Shown: positions 1 through 11,795 of the stretch, piece by piece
How the letters are laid out: every line of letters begins with the position of its first letter
How positions within the stretch are numbered: the first letter of the stretch is position 1
Assembly (NCBI GenBank): GCA_947311845.1
Contig: CAMZMU010000080.1
Location: 45,384,745 to 45,448,744 of the forward strand
Length of the DNA: 64,000 bases
Reading direction: 5' to 3'
From: Poa pratensis
Lineage: Eukaryota > Streptophyta > Magnoliopsida > Poales > Poaceae
Notes under the pieces: generated by a model
Seen by the model: the letters and a program-made list of their open reading frames with translations, nothing else
Told to the model about the DNA's origin: nothing
Databases searched by the model: none
Program-made: the position numbers and the translations under genes

Positions 1-2234
1 TCCTCACAAGCCCTCCAATCCTCGTCGCACCTAAGGAACGGGAACCACTCTACCTGTATGTCTCGGCTACAAACAGGGTGGTGAGCACCGTACTGGTAGT
101 CGAACGCGTGGAGGAGGGGCACATCCAAAGCATACAACGTCCAGTCTACTACCTGAGCGAGGTTCTCTCCATATCAAAACAGCGGTACCCGCACTATCAA
201 AAGCTGGCATACGCTGTATTCATGTCCTCAAGGAAGCTGACACACTACTTCACCGAGCATCCGATTACCGTGGTAAGCAACTCAGCAATCGGTGATATAC
301 TCACAAACCCCAATGCAACGGGTCGAGTGGCAAAATGGCTCATCGAGCTGGCTCCAAGAGATATCAAGTACGAGCACCCGAAGGCTATCAAAGCACAAGT
401 CCTACCCGACTTCACAACCGAGTGGATAGAAGCCCAATTACCTGGAGCACCAGACGTGGCCAATTCCTGGACCATGTACTTCGATGGGTCCAAGAAACAT
501 GAAGGCGCAGGCGCAGGCGTCGTCCTCATATCACCAAAAGGGGACAAGCTACGTTATGTTTTGCAGATGGGATTCAAGCTACCCTCCAATAACGAGGCTG
601 AATACGAGGCTCTGATCCATGGCATGCGGATGGCAAAGGCACTCGGGTGCACTCGACTGATGATCTACGGCGACTCCAACCTCGTGGTGCAGCAAACAAT
701 GAAGGCCTGCGACGCAATCGCGGACAACATGATCGCTTATCGCGATCTGTACAACACACTAGAGGCAGCTTCGAGGGCTGCGAGTTGAGGCACATAGGAA
801 GGGAAAGCAACGAAGAAGCAGACATGCTAGCCAATCTTGGCTCAACTGGCGCACAAATTCCACCTGGTGTCTTCCTCGAGCGTATTGAACACAGATCCAT
901 CAAGGAGAAACGAGAGCCTCCTCCGTCGACTACGCCACCCAAAAGCAAAATGCCTAGCACAGAGGACCCCCCTGTCGAGGTATTTCTCATTGAGCCAACC
1001 TGGACTCAACCTTTTCTGGCTTACATACTCCGTAGCGAGCTACCAGATGACATAACCGAGTCCCGACGCGTGACTCGAAGATCAAAAGCATACACCGTTA
1101 TCAACGGCGAGTTATACAAGCGCAGCATATCAGGTATGTTCCAAAGATGCATCGCACTCGAAGATGGCCAAGCCATACTTCGAGACATTCATGCAGGTAC
1201 CTGTGGGCATCACGCCAGCAGTCGATCTCGTAGCCAAAGCCTTTCGCGCAGGGTTTTACTGGCCTACAGCACTCAAAGACGCGGAGGACATAGTCAAAAG
1301 GTGCGTCGGCTGCCAGAAATTCGCAACAAGGCCGCACGCACCCGCATCGGCGTTGAAGACTATACCGCTGGCCTGGCCTTTCGCCCAATGGGGGCTCGAT
1401 ATGGTTGGGCCACTCAAAAAATCATCGCATGGCGGGCATACTCACCTACTGGTGGCAGTCGACAAGTTCACAAAGTGGATCGAGGCGGTCCCCATCACAA
1501 ATTCGACTGCTACTACGGCAGTCAACTTCATAAAGAGCATCATCTATCGCTTCGGTGTCCCAAACAGTATCATCACTGATAACGGCACAAACTTCACGGC
1601 TGAGGAGTTCAAAACCTTTTGCAAAGAGCAGGACATTACGCTCAACTACGCATCCGTGGCGCATCCGCAATCCAATGGCCAAGTCGAAAAGGCCAATGGG
1701 CTTGTGACGAGTGGGATCAAGAAGCGCCTCCTGGTGCCACTCAAAAGAGCTGCAGGTGCTTGGGTCGAAGAACTACCGTCTGTGCTATGGAGCCTACGCA
1801 CAACTCCCAACACTTCTACGCAGTTCACCCCATTCTTCATGGTCTACGGTGCAGAGGCGATTCTGCCATCAGACGTAAGGTTCAACGCACCACGAGTTGA
1901 AGCATACAATGAAGAAGACGCAGAAGAGGCACTCGAAGACGCAGTCGACTTGCTTGATGAGGCGCGCGACACGGCCTTAGCCCGCACAGCTGTTTACCAG
2001 CAGGACCTTCGCAACTACCACAGCCGTCGACTGCGCACCAGGTCCTTCGTCGTTGGCGACCTGGTTCTTCGACTGAAGCAAAAGAAGGTGCACAAGCTCG
2101 CTTCCCCATGGGAGGGTCCCTTCATCATCACGGAGGTCCTTGGTGGAGGTGCATATCGACTGAAGCACGCGAAGACAGGCGAACCCTCTCACAATCCGTG
2201 GAACGTTGCGCATCTGCGCCGTTTCTACGCATAA
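1..2234 (+). pseudogene. pol: Element A pol fragment: RNase H x2 plus integrase, frameshifted
   Basis: The reading frame is open from the window edge and encodes the end of reverse transcriptase and a first RNase H-like domain. A second, archaeal-like RNase H follows, with acidic residues in YFDGS, NEAEYEAL, YGDSNL and EEADMLA. The integrase has an HHCC zinc finger ending in CVGCQ, then a catalytic core with Asp near LDMVGP, Asp in ITDNGTNF and Glu in NGQVEKAN, then a C-terminal GPFII module. The frame changes near 765-785, inside the second RNase H, and again near 1213-1225, between the zinc-finger histidines and cysteines. Each looks like a one-base indel. It ends at a stop at 2232-2234. 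Confidence 0.88.
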
Positions 2235-2244
2235 AGTGCTCACA

Positions 2245-2683
2245 GTCATACAATGTAATAGGCTATATGTCGGATGGCTGCAGGTTTCAGACGCGCTCTT
2301 TTCCTTACCAGGGTACCTAAGGGGACTGGAAGGTTTTTAATGAGGCGGCCTGCAGCCTAACATTCAAAAGAGGAATAAAATCAATGTTCCTTCGACTCCT
2401 TTGTGGCTACCACCTGCATAATTCATACCTTAACCGCACCCGAGACCCTCGGGGGCTGCGTAACAAGGATCCGAACAAAGAACATAAAAACTTTGCAGCC
2501 GCACTCGAATACTCGGGGGCTGCACAGTCATCGGTTCATAACCAACACATATTTCACAAACCCCGCTCGATTGACTCGGGGGCTCGGCAAAAAATCAAAG
2601 TATACAAACTATACAATATACAAAGAGTCAAAAATTACACTCGGGGGCTGCCCCCTATACAAAAATTGCACTCGCAAACCATT
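2245..2683 (+). repeat. Non-coding stretch with four polypurine-tract-like CTCGGGGGCT motifs
   Basis: Between the pol stop and the end of the convergent antisense gene lies about 440 bp without a convincing gene. CTCGGGGGCT occurs at 2449-2458, 2512-2521, 2575-2584 and 2640-2649. The first three intervals are 63, 63 and 65 bases, a near-regular spacing. The same motif recurs at 7102 and at the polypurine tract before the 3' LTR (7699). The spacing suggests degenerate tandem units derived from, or feeding, the polypurine tract. Confidence 0.7.
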
Positions 2684-3520
2684 CTAATCCTCAGGCTCGT
2701 CTTTTACGGGCAGCTCGGGGCCGCAAAGCTGTTCGCGAGTGCACTCGATCAGTGTCTCCGCAGCTTGGATCGTGTCATCCAAGTCTTTTTGTTCGAGAAC
2801 CTCTCCGGCTGCAGGTGTCCGCAACACCAACCTTGGTTTTCGACTACGCATATACGCCATTGCAGCGTTGGCTCCAATTACAAGTCTTTGAGACAGCAAC
2901 TCTCGAATGGGATTTGTTTGGCGGAAGATGTTCAACACAGCACGAATCCCTTGTGGTTGTGGCCCCGAAGGAAAAAGAGTCTCGTTCAGACGAATAAACG
3001 ATGCCCGGCATAACTCCAGCAGCTCAGCACTTCGCCAGACGCGATCCTTCAGGGTGGCAAGTATGCGGGCATGGTACCTATCAAGCCAAAAGTGTTGACG
3101 CCCAGTTGTAGGGTCGTCAACCACGCTATCCAGGCGTCCTTCCACGCGAATCTGTTCAGCCTGGAAGTTGTCGACAAAGCCTACAAATACGGGCGCACCA
3201 GTTAGATCAAAAGGACAAAAGCTACACAAAAAGCTTGTAAAACAAAGCAAGATTCGAACTTACACTCGAGTTGCCTGTTCACAAGCTCCATCTCCCCGAG
3301 AACATAATCCTCGCGTTGGGTGGCCAACGCGGGTCTGGCCCTCAATCGACTCAGCTCAGCCTGGGCGTCCTTCAGATCTTGCTCCATTCTCACAAATTTA
3401 GCCTTCATATACTCCATCACCTTGGCATCATTTGCCACCTGACCCTGGGATCGGGTGGTGGTTGGAGCCTGCGAGGAACTAGTCGCAGTAGCAGGTTCTC
3501 GTGACTGTTCAAAGAGCATA
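2684..3520 (-). CDS. Element A antisense gene 2, spliced, unknown function
   Basis: Read leftward, a first coding block (about 3510-3268) encodes a charged, probably coiled-coil segment (VMEYMKAKFVRMEQDLKDAQ). A second block (about 3216-2684) contains GRQHFWLDRYHARILATLKD and ends at 2684 in an acidic tail, PVKDEPED. A CAG acceptor precedes the first block (CTTTGAACAG at about 3519-3510). A GTAAGTT donor follows it near 3266, so an intron of roughly 50 bases is inferred. Antisense extra ORFs of this kind are known in Tat-lineage elements, but their role is not established. The ends of the intron and the true start are uncertain. Confidence 0.55.
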
Positions 3521-3696
3521 ATCACAAACACAAAGTTTGTAAGACTCGCGTCATAAGCATACAACTCTCCAAATGAAAGACATTGGCAAAAGACAGTTTG
3601 CATAAACAAGGTAGCAAAAACAAAGCGCAGACTCGCGCAGTTCAGAAGGTATCATTACAAGGCATAAAAAAGCAAAAGGGTACAGCTACCCTAAGC

Positions 3697-6432
3697 CTAA
3701 GATTTCGATTTCCTAAGCAGACGATTGGCAGTCTCGAGTGCCCGGCGCTCCATGGTGTTCATGAAAACTTCAGCCAGTCGCGCGGCTGCTCCGCTCACCC
3801 CCTTCAGCGAAATGGGCTTCCCGTCTGGCTTCTGAGGGAACGCAGACAGTGCTGCCTCATAGTCGCAATCTATCCCATGTCCCATAAGAAGCTTGATGGT
3901 GGACTCGGATCCGCGTACCGTGTTGGCGCGAGCAAAACCCGCCATGGTGGACGTCCCGGGGCCAAACACGTTGGCGAAGTCATCCACCGTCGACGGCACC
4001 ACGCCAGTAGGGAACACCACTTGGTATACAGCACCAAGTGTGCTCGTTGATTTGGCGAGTGCTTCTTTCGCCTGGTTGCAGAGCGCCTAAGCCGCCCACA
4101 GCCTGTTCCAGCGAAAGATCGTCACTCGCCACGTCTGCAGAGGCCGGTGCGCCAACAGCTTCTGCACAATTCAAAACAGGCATAAGTACGACACTCGACA
4201 AGTTATATCGTCATATCAAAAGGAGAAAAGATTACTCACCTCCCATGGCCTGCGCGAGTGCCGCGAGCTGGTCAGCATATTCTCGCTCGCGTGCAGCAGC
4301 TGAGTTGGTGGCGGCAGCCAGCTCTTTCTTCGATTCTTCGCGCTGCGCGGCGAGTGCGTCTTCCAGCTCCTTCTTCTCGCCTGGCCCAGCAAAAATTACG
4401 TGCATTCAATACTCGACAAAATCAGGCATTGCGAAAAGAAGTTGGGCAAAACAAAAGCAAAAAGGAGAACTCACGACTGAGCCGCTCGAGCTCGGCGCGC
4501 ATGGTGTCCCTCTCCTGCTCCACCTGGACATAAGCCTTGGCAGAATCTGCCAAGGTGTGGTAGAAGGGCTGCGAGCACACGGATTCAGCAAAAATCTAAA
4601 AATTCTCACAGACCTACAACTAAACGGGTCAAGCAAAAAAGTTACTCACGTGGTTCATCCACGGCTCAGGAGCCGCGACTGATGTCCCGACATCTGGAGT
4701 TGCCGCCTTGGCTGTTTCAACGACAGCGTCAGTGGCCATGGGCTGGGCAGCCTCGTTTCCAGTCGGTGCAGACTTCGAGTGCTCCACGGCTGGAACATTC
4801 TCGACTGGAGGAGTCCCAGGCTGTTGTTTTCAGCACTGTGAGCAACACAACAAAACAAAAGGATGGTCAGCACAAAAATATGACAGCACAAACATTTTCA
4901 TATCATACTCAAAAACACACATACCTGTGCTCCTCATCTTCCTCGTCTTCGGAGTCGCCAAAAATTGGTCCTCCAAAGGCTGGGGTACCACTCGACTGAA
5001 GCGGAAGAGTCGAGCTTGTTGAGCACGCACGCAAAGGAGCGGCTTGGAAAACAGGTGGTGAATCTGATTCCTCGTCATCCTCCAAGCCTTGCTCCTTCGC
5101 GGGTGAACTGGCAGCAGAAGGCGCCTTCTTGGCCAGTCGACGCCGCTTCGGTTGCGCGGTATCGACTTCTTGGTCAGAAGGAGCCTTGTCTTCAGATTGG
5201 ACTTCTTCTGCTGCTTCTTCCTCGACATCCTCCACATGTGAAGTGGTGGCAGAAGGGATGGGCGACTGATCCCCTTTCGGGTCCACCACCTGTGCCTGTG
5301 TTTCTTCAGTCTCGCCATTTTCAGGCAGAGGAGGAAGGGAGGCAGCAGTCGAGTGACCCTGCATAGCACACATCACAAATTGCAAAGTCAGAATCAAAAA
5401 TCGCGTATCACAGAACATGCGAGTGGCAAACTCTTCATTGCAAGCAGGCTATAACACATACATACCTCAAGCAAAGGGTTCTCCAACCCATATGGTGCAA
5501 CAGGGCAGTCGACGTTGCAAGTGTCGCCTGTCGTCAAGTTGGTGATGTGTCGCACATGCGTCAGCAGCTCACTCCTTGAAAGCTCCTCTGGTTCATTCGG
5601 GTGATGTCACCCGCGCCTTCATACTCCCACATGGGGTGCGCTCGGGCACGGATGGGCCACACCCGCCTCTTCACAAAGGTGGCGATCAAATGAATGCCTG
5701 TGACCTTGTCCAGCAGTCCGTCGATTCGAGTCAGCAAAGGGCGTGCTTCCTCCATTTCTTCGGCTGAGAGCTGGTGATCCCACGCCTTGGTCCTGTGTAA
5801 GCTGCAGTCGAGAAGGTGGCGACTCCTTCTTGCTCGACACTCGCATAAAACCACCCTTTCCTCCAGCCTTGCGCGGAGTCGACGGTCTTCAGGCGGAAAT
5901 AGCGGGTGTCGCTGCGCACCTGGATGCCGCAGCCGCCCACGGGGTAGGTGCGACCACCTCCTCTGTTGGGTCGCACCATGAATATGGTCTTCCATAGCGC
6001 CCAGCTGGGTGCGACGCCAAGGAAGCACTCGCATAGCGTGATAAAGCACGCAATATGCATAATACCGTTCGGGGTGAGATCGTGGATCTGCACCCCGTAG
6101 GCATAAAGGAGGCCACGAACAAAGTCGTGGAGGGGAAGCGAGAAGCCCCTGGATACAAACTCCGCAAAGCAAACGCGCTCGTTGGCGCGTGGTTCGGGGC
6201 ATACCTCCTTAGGCGAGGGAGCGCGGACGGCGAGTTGCTCCGCGGGAGGCAGATATCCCTGCTCGCGGAGCTTGAGCAGATGGGCGTCCTTGACGGTGGA
6301 CTTCGCCCAGTCCCCGCTGCCCTTCTTCAGCGCGGCGGATGCAGATGTACCCGCCGCGGCCTTCTTGCCCTTGGTCGCATCGGTCGCGGCGGCGGCGGCA
6401 GCACCACGCTTCGCACCTCCACCTTTCGCCAT
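3697..6432 (-). CDS. Element A antisense gene 1, multi-exon, gypsy-type transposon (Transposase_28-like) domain
   Basis: The start codon is at 6432-6430 (MAKGGGAKRG). After an Ala/Lys-rich leader comes a conserved region with LREQGYLPP, FVSRGFSLPLHDFVRGLL and NGIMHIACFITLCE, which I recognise as the family annotated as putative gypsy-type transposon (Pfam Transposase_28). The frame breaks near 5765 and resumes with the LTRIDGLLDKVTGIHLIATF segment. Acidic and coiled-coil blocks follow, for example EEEAAEEV near 5210. The final exon ends with LRKSKS and a stop at 3697. Donor-like sites read leftward (GTATGT near 5466 and 4924, GTGAGT near 4650, 4480 and 4240) and CAG acceptors near 5357, 4570 and 4163 indicate several introns. 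Exact exon limits were not resolved. Function is unknown. Confidence 0.6.
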
Positions 6433-6555
6433 TGCTAAGTGGAGGAGGTGTGGGGCAAAGAACTTGGGCGCAGAGCAATGGAGGGGCAGCGCGAGGAAGG
6501 AGACGAGGGGCGGCGCAGGGGGCAAATGGCAAGTAAAAAACTTGCCAGCGCCGTC

Positions 6556-6640
6556 CCCCCTATTTACCACAGAGCGCAAAAACGATCGTAGCCGTTAAAA
6601 CAAATCCATACGCTCCGCGCGAAATCTGGCCATACACGTG
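6556..6640 (-). promoter_or_regulatory. Candidate internal antisense promoter of element A
   Basis: Read on the minus strand, a TATA-like GGTAAATAGG lies at about 6557-6566, roughly 125 bp before the antisense start codon. A G-box/ABRE-like core, CACGTGG, lies further upstream at about 6633-6640 (plus-strand reading). The spacing fits a plant promoter. This is inferred from position and motif only. Confidence 0.35.
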
Positions 6641-7709
6641 GCGGCCACGGAGAGCAACCGTCGCCGGCCACTCCGCCCACTACGCACGAGAATCCAGGAA
6701 GCCATCATCACGCCCCGTGAAAATCGCGCCAGAACGGTCAAATCAAGTCCACGCGGCGTCATCCCTGGTCAGCTCTGCAAAAACGGGCCCACAAACAGGG
6801 TCACGTCTTATCAAAGCCTCTCCAGGCACGCCACGTTTGTCAGAGATAGCAGTCGCAAAATGCGTCATTGCTGACGTTGTTCTCTCTTTCACAACTGGCA
6901 TAAAAGTCACTCGATGATATCTTCGGGTGGTCTCTCGCATAAGTTTTTTTTTTTTTTAGCAAAAGTCATAGAGGCCAGTCGAAATTCTTTCGACTGCAGC
7001 ATCATACTCCCATCGGGAGCGTATCAAAAAATTTCTTTGACTAAAATGTGCAGGGTAAAAGATTTTGAGATTATCCTCCATTGCAAGCAATAAAGCACAA
7101 TCTCGGGGGCTACTCCCATCGGGAGCGCTGTCGCGCACCCGATAGAATAATGGCAAAATACAGTCGACAAACATTCGACTAAGTTCATAAGCAAAATCAC
7201 ACTCAAAATATTCCCGAGTTGATCCGACGATCCTTGGATGCTGCATGCATAGTGCAAAGGTAAGACCCGCCGATCAGTCGAGCTGGGCTAAGGACCGCTC
7301 CAGCAGCGTTATCCTTAAATGTTCCGTGTCAGCAGACATGATGAAAATCCCCGACGGACGCGTTGGGTAGATTCAAAATTATACTGCAGTTCGATTCAGT
7401 AAGACCTCAACGGCCGTTTCGAGTCTGTCCAGTTTGTTCCAGATTCGAGTCCGGGGACTCGAGTTTGATTGAAAGCTAGTATGGTTTTGCCACAAATGGT
7501 AGTTAACGGCCCCGATCCGTCGTGTGTGCCGGGCCTGCTAAGCTAATATCCCTTGATATCATAAGCAAAAACTCATAGTCGATGAAACACTCGACATTGC
7601 TAACATGTGCTATTTCATAAGAATTCTAAATATAGATGTAAAAATATAACGTGCATGATGTATGAGTCCATGCCCGACTCTTCGAATCAGACAAGTACTC
7701 GGGGGCTAC
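6641..7709. other. Element A non-coding region before the 3' LTR
   Basis: About 1.07 kb without a convincing gene. It contains CTCGGGGGCT at 7102-7111 and the polypurine tract (7697-7709) just before the LTR. A run of 11 or more T lies near 6945. The antisense promoter region is immediately to the left. Confidence 0.6.
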
Positions 7710-8198
7710 TGACATGGGTATGCCTATCGGGTACCCTACCATGAGGGTACCTGGTGCACGTATCGACTAGGCCCAACTATCAGAGCCTACATGAAGCCCA
7801 TGAAGGGAGGCCCACGAAGATGAAGTATCCTCCAAGTTTGGCGAAGCAATAGTCGGTTTAGAGTTTCCTTACTTGTAAATCGAGTCGGTTACGAACACCC
7901 GGGACCCAGCCTATTATTTAAGGACTGGGAGGGCCATCGAACCAGACAACGAACCACCAGAGCCACAAACCCTAGCGAGATCGACATCTCGCCGGGATCC
8001 TTGTAACCGTCATATTCACAAATCAATAACAGACAGGCAGGACGTAGGGGTGTTACCTCCACACGAGGGCCCTGAACCTGGGTAAAATCTTTGCCCTGCT
8101 TGTCAGCCGACGATACTTCCAGCTCTACCACGTTCTCTCCCCCATATTCATAACCTAGGGACCTTAACCATGGGTCTTGATGAGTCTACCCCTCGTCA
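7710..8198 (+). repeat. 3' LTR of element A
   Basis: About 489 bp, beginning TGACATGGGTATGCC directly after the polypurine tract and ending CCCTCGTCA. It has a TATA-like CTATTATTTAAGG near 7910-7922. The right end is fixed by where sequence homologous to element C gag starts (about 8199). The matching 5' LTR is outside the window, so the target duplication cannot be checked. Confidence 0.75.
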
Positions 8199-8226
8199 GC
8201 ACCTCAAGGATCGTCGTCCGAAATAA

Positions 8227-11200
8227 GACTCTTGCAATGCTACAAGTGCGAAGGACAAGGACACAAATCCTTTGAGTGCACCAACAAGAAGGTCATGATC
8301 ATCAATGACATGGGAGAGTATGAATCTATGAGTGAAGATGAGTACAATGCCTTGAACAAAGTCGCCACAATGCAAAGTGCTCAAGAAGAATCAAGTGAGA
8401 TATATTGTGATGGCGACAACAACCCTTCTTTGGTTGTGGCAAGAGCTTTAACCACCAATGTTCAAGTGGAAGAAGACCAAAGATGCAACTTGTTTCAAAC
8501 AAGAGCGGGAATCAATGGAAAGTCCATAAAGGTCATCATAGATGGTGGAAGTTGCCACAACTTGGCAAGTAAGGAACTTTGTGACAAGCTCAACTTGAAG
8601 TTCAAGAAGCACCCACATCCATACCATATGCAATGGTTGAGTGATACCGGATCCGTCAAGATTCAACACATGGTGCAAGTGTCCTTCAAGATTGGAGCCT
8701 ATGAAGATACTGGGATTGTGATGTTGTGCCTATGACCGTTTGTCACTTACTTCTTGGACGTCCTTGGAAATTTGATAAGGGTGCTATGCATGATGGAAGG
8801 ACAAATTACTATAGCTTCAAGAACAACGACAAGACCTTCGTCATTCGTCCCATGACACCAAGTCAAGTCATCGCCGACAACGCCAAGACTATTGCACGGG
8901 CACAACAAGATCGTTCGTCAAGTGAGATGAGTGGTGAGCGAGAGACCCACCATAAAGGGAGTGAGAGCCACAAGCCAAATGAGTGTGACACTTCAAAGAG
9001 AGTTCCCACAAAACTTACACTATTTGCCACCAAAAGAGAGATGAGGGAGTTGAGAGAGAACCCATCCACCCTCCACTATGTCCTCATATGCAAGGGTGAA
9101 ATTCTTTGACTAACACTTTCACAAACCTTCCTCCATCTTTCTTGTCTCTTTTGAAGGATTTTGAAGATGTTTTCCCTCAAGAAGTGCCACCGGGACTACC
9201 TCCTCTACGCGGAATCGAGAATCGCATCGACCTTGTTCCCGGCGCACCGCTACCAAACCGCGCTCCTTACCGCACCAACCCCGAGGAGACAAAGGAGATT
9301 GAGCGGCAAATACAAGAACTTCTTGCCATGGGACATATCCGCTAGAGCTTGAGTCCGTGCGCCGTGCCCGTCATCTTGGTACCCAAGCACGACAACACTC
9401 TTCGCCTTTGCATGGATTGTCGTCCCATCAACGCCATCACCGTTAGGTATCGCCATCCTATCCCTCGACTTGACGATATGCTTGACGAGCTTTGTGGTTC
9501 CGCTATATTCTCCAAAATTGATCTTAAAAGTGGATACCATCAAATAAGGTTGTGTGAAGGTGATGAATGGAAGACCGCATTTAAAATAAAGCTTGGTCTT
9601 TATGAATGGCTTGTCATGCCATTTGGTGTTTCCAATGCACCTTCTACTTTTATGCGTCTCATGAATCATGTTTTGCGTCCTTTCATTGGGAAATTTGTTG
9701 TGGTATACTTTGACGACATCCTTATCTATAGCAAATCTTTGGAAGAGCACAATTCTCATGTTGCTCAAGTTTTGTTGGTTCTTCGCAATGAAAAGCTTTA
9801 TGCCAATTTTTCTAAGTGCACCTTTGCCACCAACAAGCTTGTTTTCTTGGGTTTTGTTGTTTCTTCGGATGGAGTCGAAGTTGATGAAGCAAAGATACAA
9901 GCAATTCGAACTTGGCCTTTTCCGATGTCACTTGAGGAGTTGAGACGTTTTCTTGGTTTTGCCGGATTTTACCGCCGATTCATCAAGGATTTTTCCACAA
10001 TTGCTTGCCCTCTCCATGAACTTACAAAGAAATATGTACCTTTCATTTGGGGCAACGCACATGATTTTTCTTTCAATGAGCTCAAACGGTTGTTAACCGA
10101 AGCACCACTCCTTGCCCTTCCGGATTTCTCTAAAACATTTGAGATTGAATGCGATGCAAGTGGATTGGGAATTGGAGGAGTGCTTATGCAAAATGGTAGA
10201 CCCATTGCATACCATAGTGAGAAATTAGATGGAGCTCGCTTGAATTACCCCATTTATGACAAAGAATTGTTTGATTTGGTTCGTGTTTTGGATGTGTGGC
10301 AACACTATCTTCGTCCTAAGGAGTTTGTCATACATTCCGATCATGAATCCTTGAAATATTTGAAAAGTCAAACAAATTTGAACAAAAGACATGCTAAGTG
10401 GGTTGATTTCATTGAGTCTTTTACCCTTGTAATCAAATACAAAAAAGGTAAAGACAATGTGGTCGTGGATGCTCTATCCCGCAAGGCCAACCTACTTACA
10501 CGTCTTGACATTAGTGTCTTGGGTTTGGATGAGATAAAGGAGTTATATGCCACCGATGCTTTCTTTGGAGACATTTTCGCTCAATGTTCGGAGCACAAAG
10601 GAATTGGTTATTTCTATTGGCACCAAGGTTTGTTGTTTAAGGCTAACAAACTATACATACCCGAGTCTTCGCTTCGTTTGGTCCTTTTGAAGGAATCGCA
10701 TGGAGGATCACTCATGGGTCACTTTGGACGCGACAAGACCTACGCCATGCTCGCCACCAACTACTATTGGCCAAGAATGAAGCGTGATGTGGAACGCCTA
10801 GTTCGACGATGTTCTACATGTCTCAAAGCTAAGTCTACTCTAAACTCTCATGGCTTATATACACCTTTGCCTATTCCACATCGTCCATGGTCCGATATAG
10901 CTATGGATTTCGTCTTAGGACTCCCACGCACTAAAACAAACAAGGATTCCATCTTTGTCGTCATTGATCGATTCTCCAAAATGGCACACTTTATACCATG
11001 CAACAAGACCGACGATGCTTCACATATTGCTACTTTGTTTTTTAGGGAAATCGTCCGTCTTCATGGCGTACCCAAGACCATTGTGTCAGATCGTGACGTC
11101 AAGTTCGTGAGCTACTTTTGGAAGACTTTGATGGCCCAGATGGGAATCAAGCAACTATTCTCCACCGCATACCACCCTCAAACCGATGGTCAAACCGAAG

Positions 11201-11795
11201 CCTATCCACACTCCTTCGTGTGTTGATCAAGCCCAACTTGAAGAATTGGGAAGAGTGCATCCCACACGCTGAGTTCGCCTACAATCGAGCACTACACCGC
11301 GCAACAAAGAGAACACCCTTCGAGGTCGTCTATGGCTCCAACCCCTACACCGCGCTAGACATGCTACCACTTCCACTCCGAGAGCAAGTCAACATGGACT
11401 TCGATAGGCGCGCCGCTTACATGAGGAAACTACATGAAGACACAAGGACCACGCTTGAGAAGCACAATGAAGACCATGCTACGAAGATGAACAAACACAA
11501 GCGCGCCATGATATTTGAAGAAGGAAACCTTGTTTGGCTACACCTTCGCAAAGATCGCTTTCCAGATGCAAGCAAGTCCAAGCTTCACCCTCGTGGAGAC
11601 GGACCTTTCAAGGTCATCAAGCGCATCAACGACAATGCCTACAAGATCGACATCTCCCACTCCAAACACTTGGTCCATGACACCTTCAACATCGCCGACC
11701 TATCGCCATACCTTGGAACATCAAGCGATGAGGATGACCAAGAGTCGATGACGACTCTTTTCCAAGGGGGGGGGGGGGGGGGGGAGATGATGTAG
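8227..11795 (+). pseudogene. pol: Element B gag-pol, degenerate
   Basis: Domains in order: CCHC zinc knuckle (CYKCEGQGHKSFEC, from about 8238), protease (VIIDGGSCHNL near 8540), RT with YFDD (near 9705), RNase H, integrase zinc finger (HFGRDKT to CSTCLKAK), catalytic core ([22 protein letters not shown]) and a GPF module near the end. Disabling changes relative to C are: a one-base loss near 8711, another near 9098, a TAG codon at 9343-9345, and a 13-bp loss at 11194-11200 between repeats of ACCGAAG. The block 9349-11226 is otherwise a long intact RT-RNase H-integrase frame. There is no visible chromodomain. Confidence 0.9.
11766..11784 (+). other. Poly(G)19 in the polypurine-tract position of element B
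   Basis: Nineteen consecutive G immediately before GA and the LTR start. Element C has AAGGAGGGGGAGA at the same place. It is the expected plus-strand priming site, apparently expanded into a homopolymer. Confidence 0.85.

Larger units (their letters stand above)
1..8198 (+). mobile_element. Element A: Ty3/gypsy LTR retrotransposon, Tat type, 3' part
   Basis: The right-hand portion of a large Ty3/gypsy element; its left end lies outside the window. In order it holds the end of pol (two RNase H domains, then integrase), a non-coding stretch with repeated CTCGGGGGCT motifs, two antisense genes, and the 3' LTR (7710-8198). A dual RNase H (a retroviral-type domain followed by an archaeal-like one) and antisense extra ORFs are known traits of the Tat lineage. 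The LTR ends in CA at 8198. The following sequence is the zinc-knuckle part of gag of element B, which aligns with element C from about 20512, so A inserted into B. Pol carries at least two frameshifts, so this copy looks inactive. Confidence 0.88.

Noticed and set aside
11766..11784. Gly-rich C-terminus of element B integrase
   Set aside because: The Gly codons are the poly(G) polypurine tract, not a protein feature.
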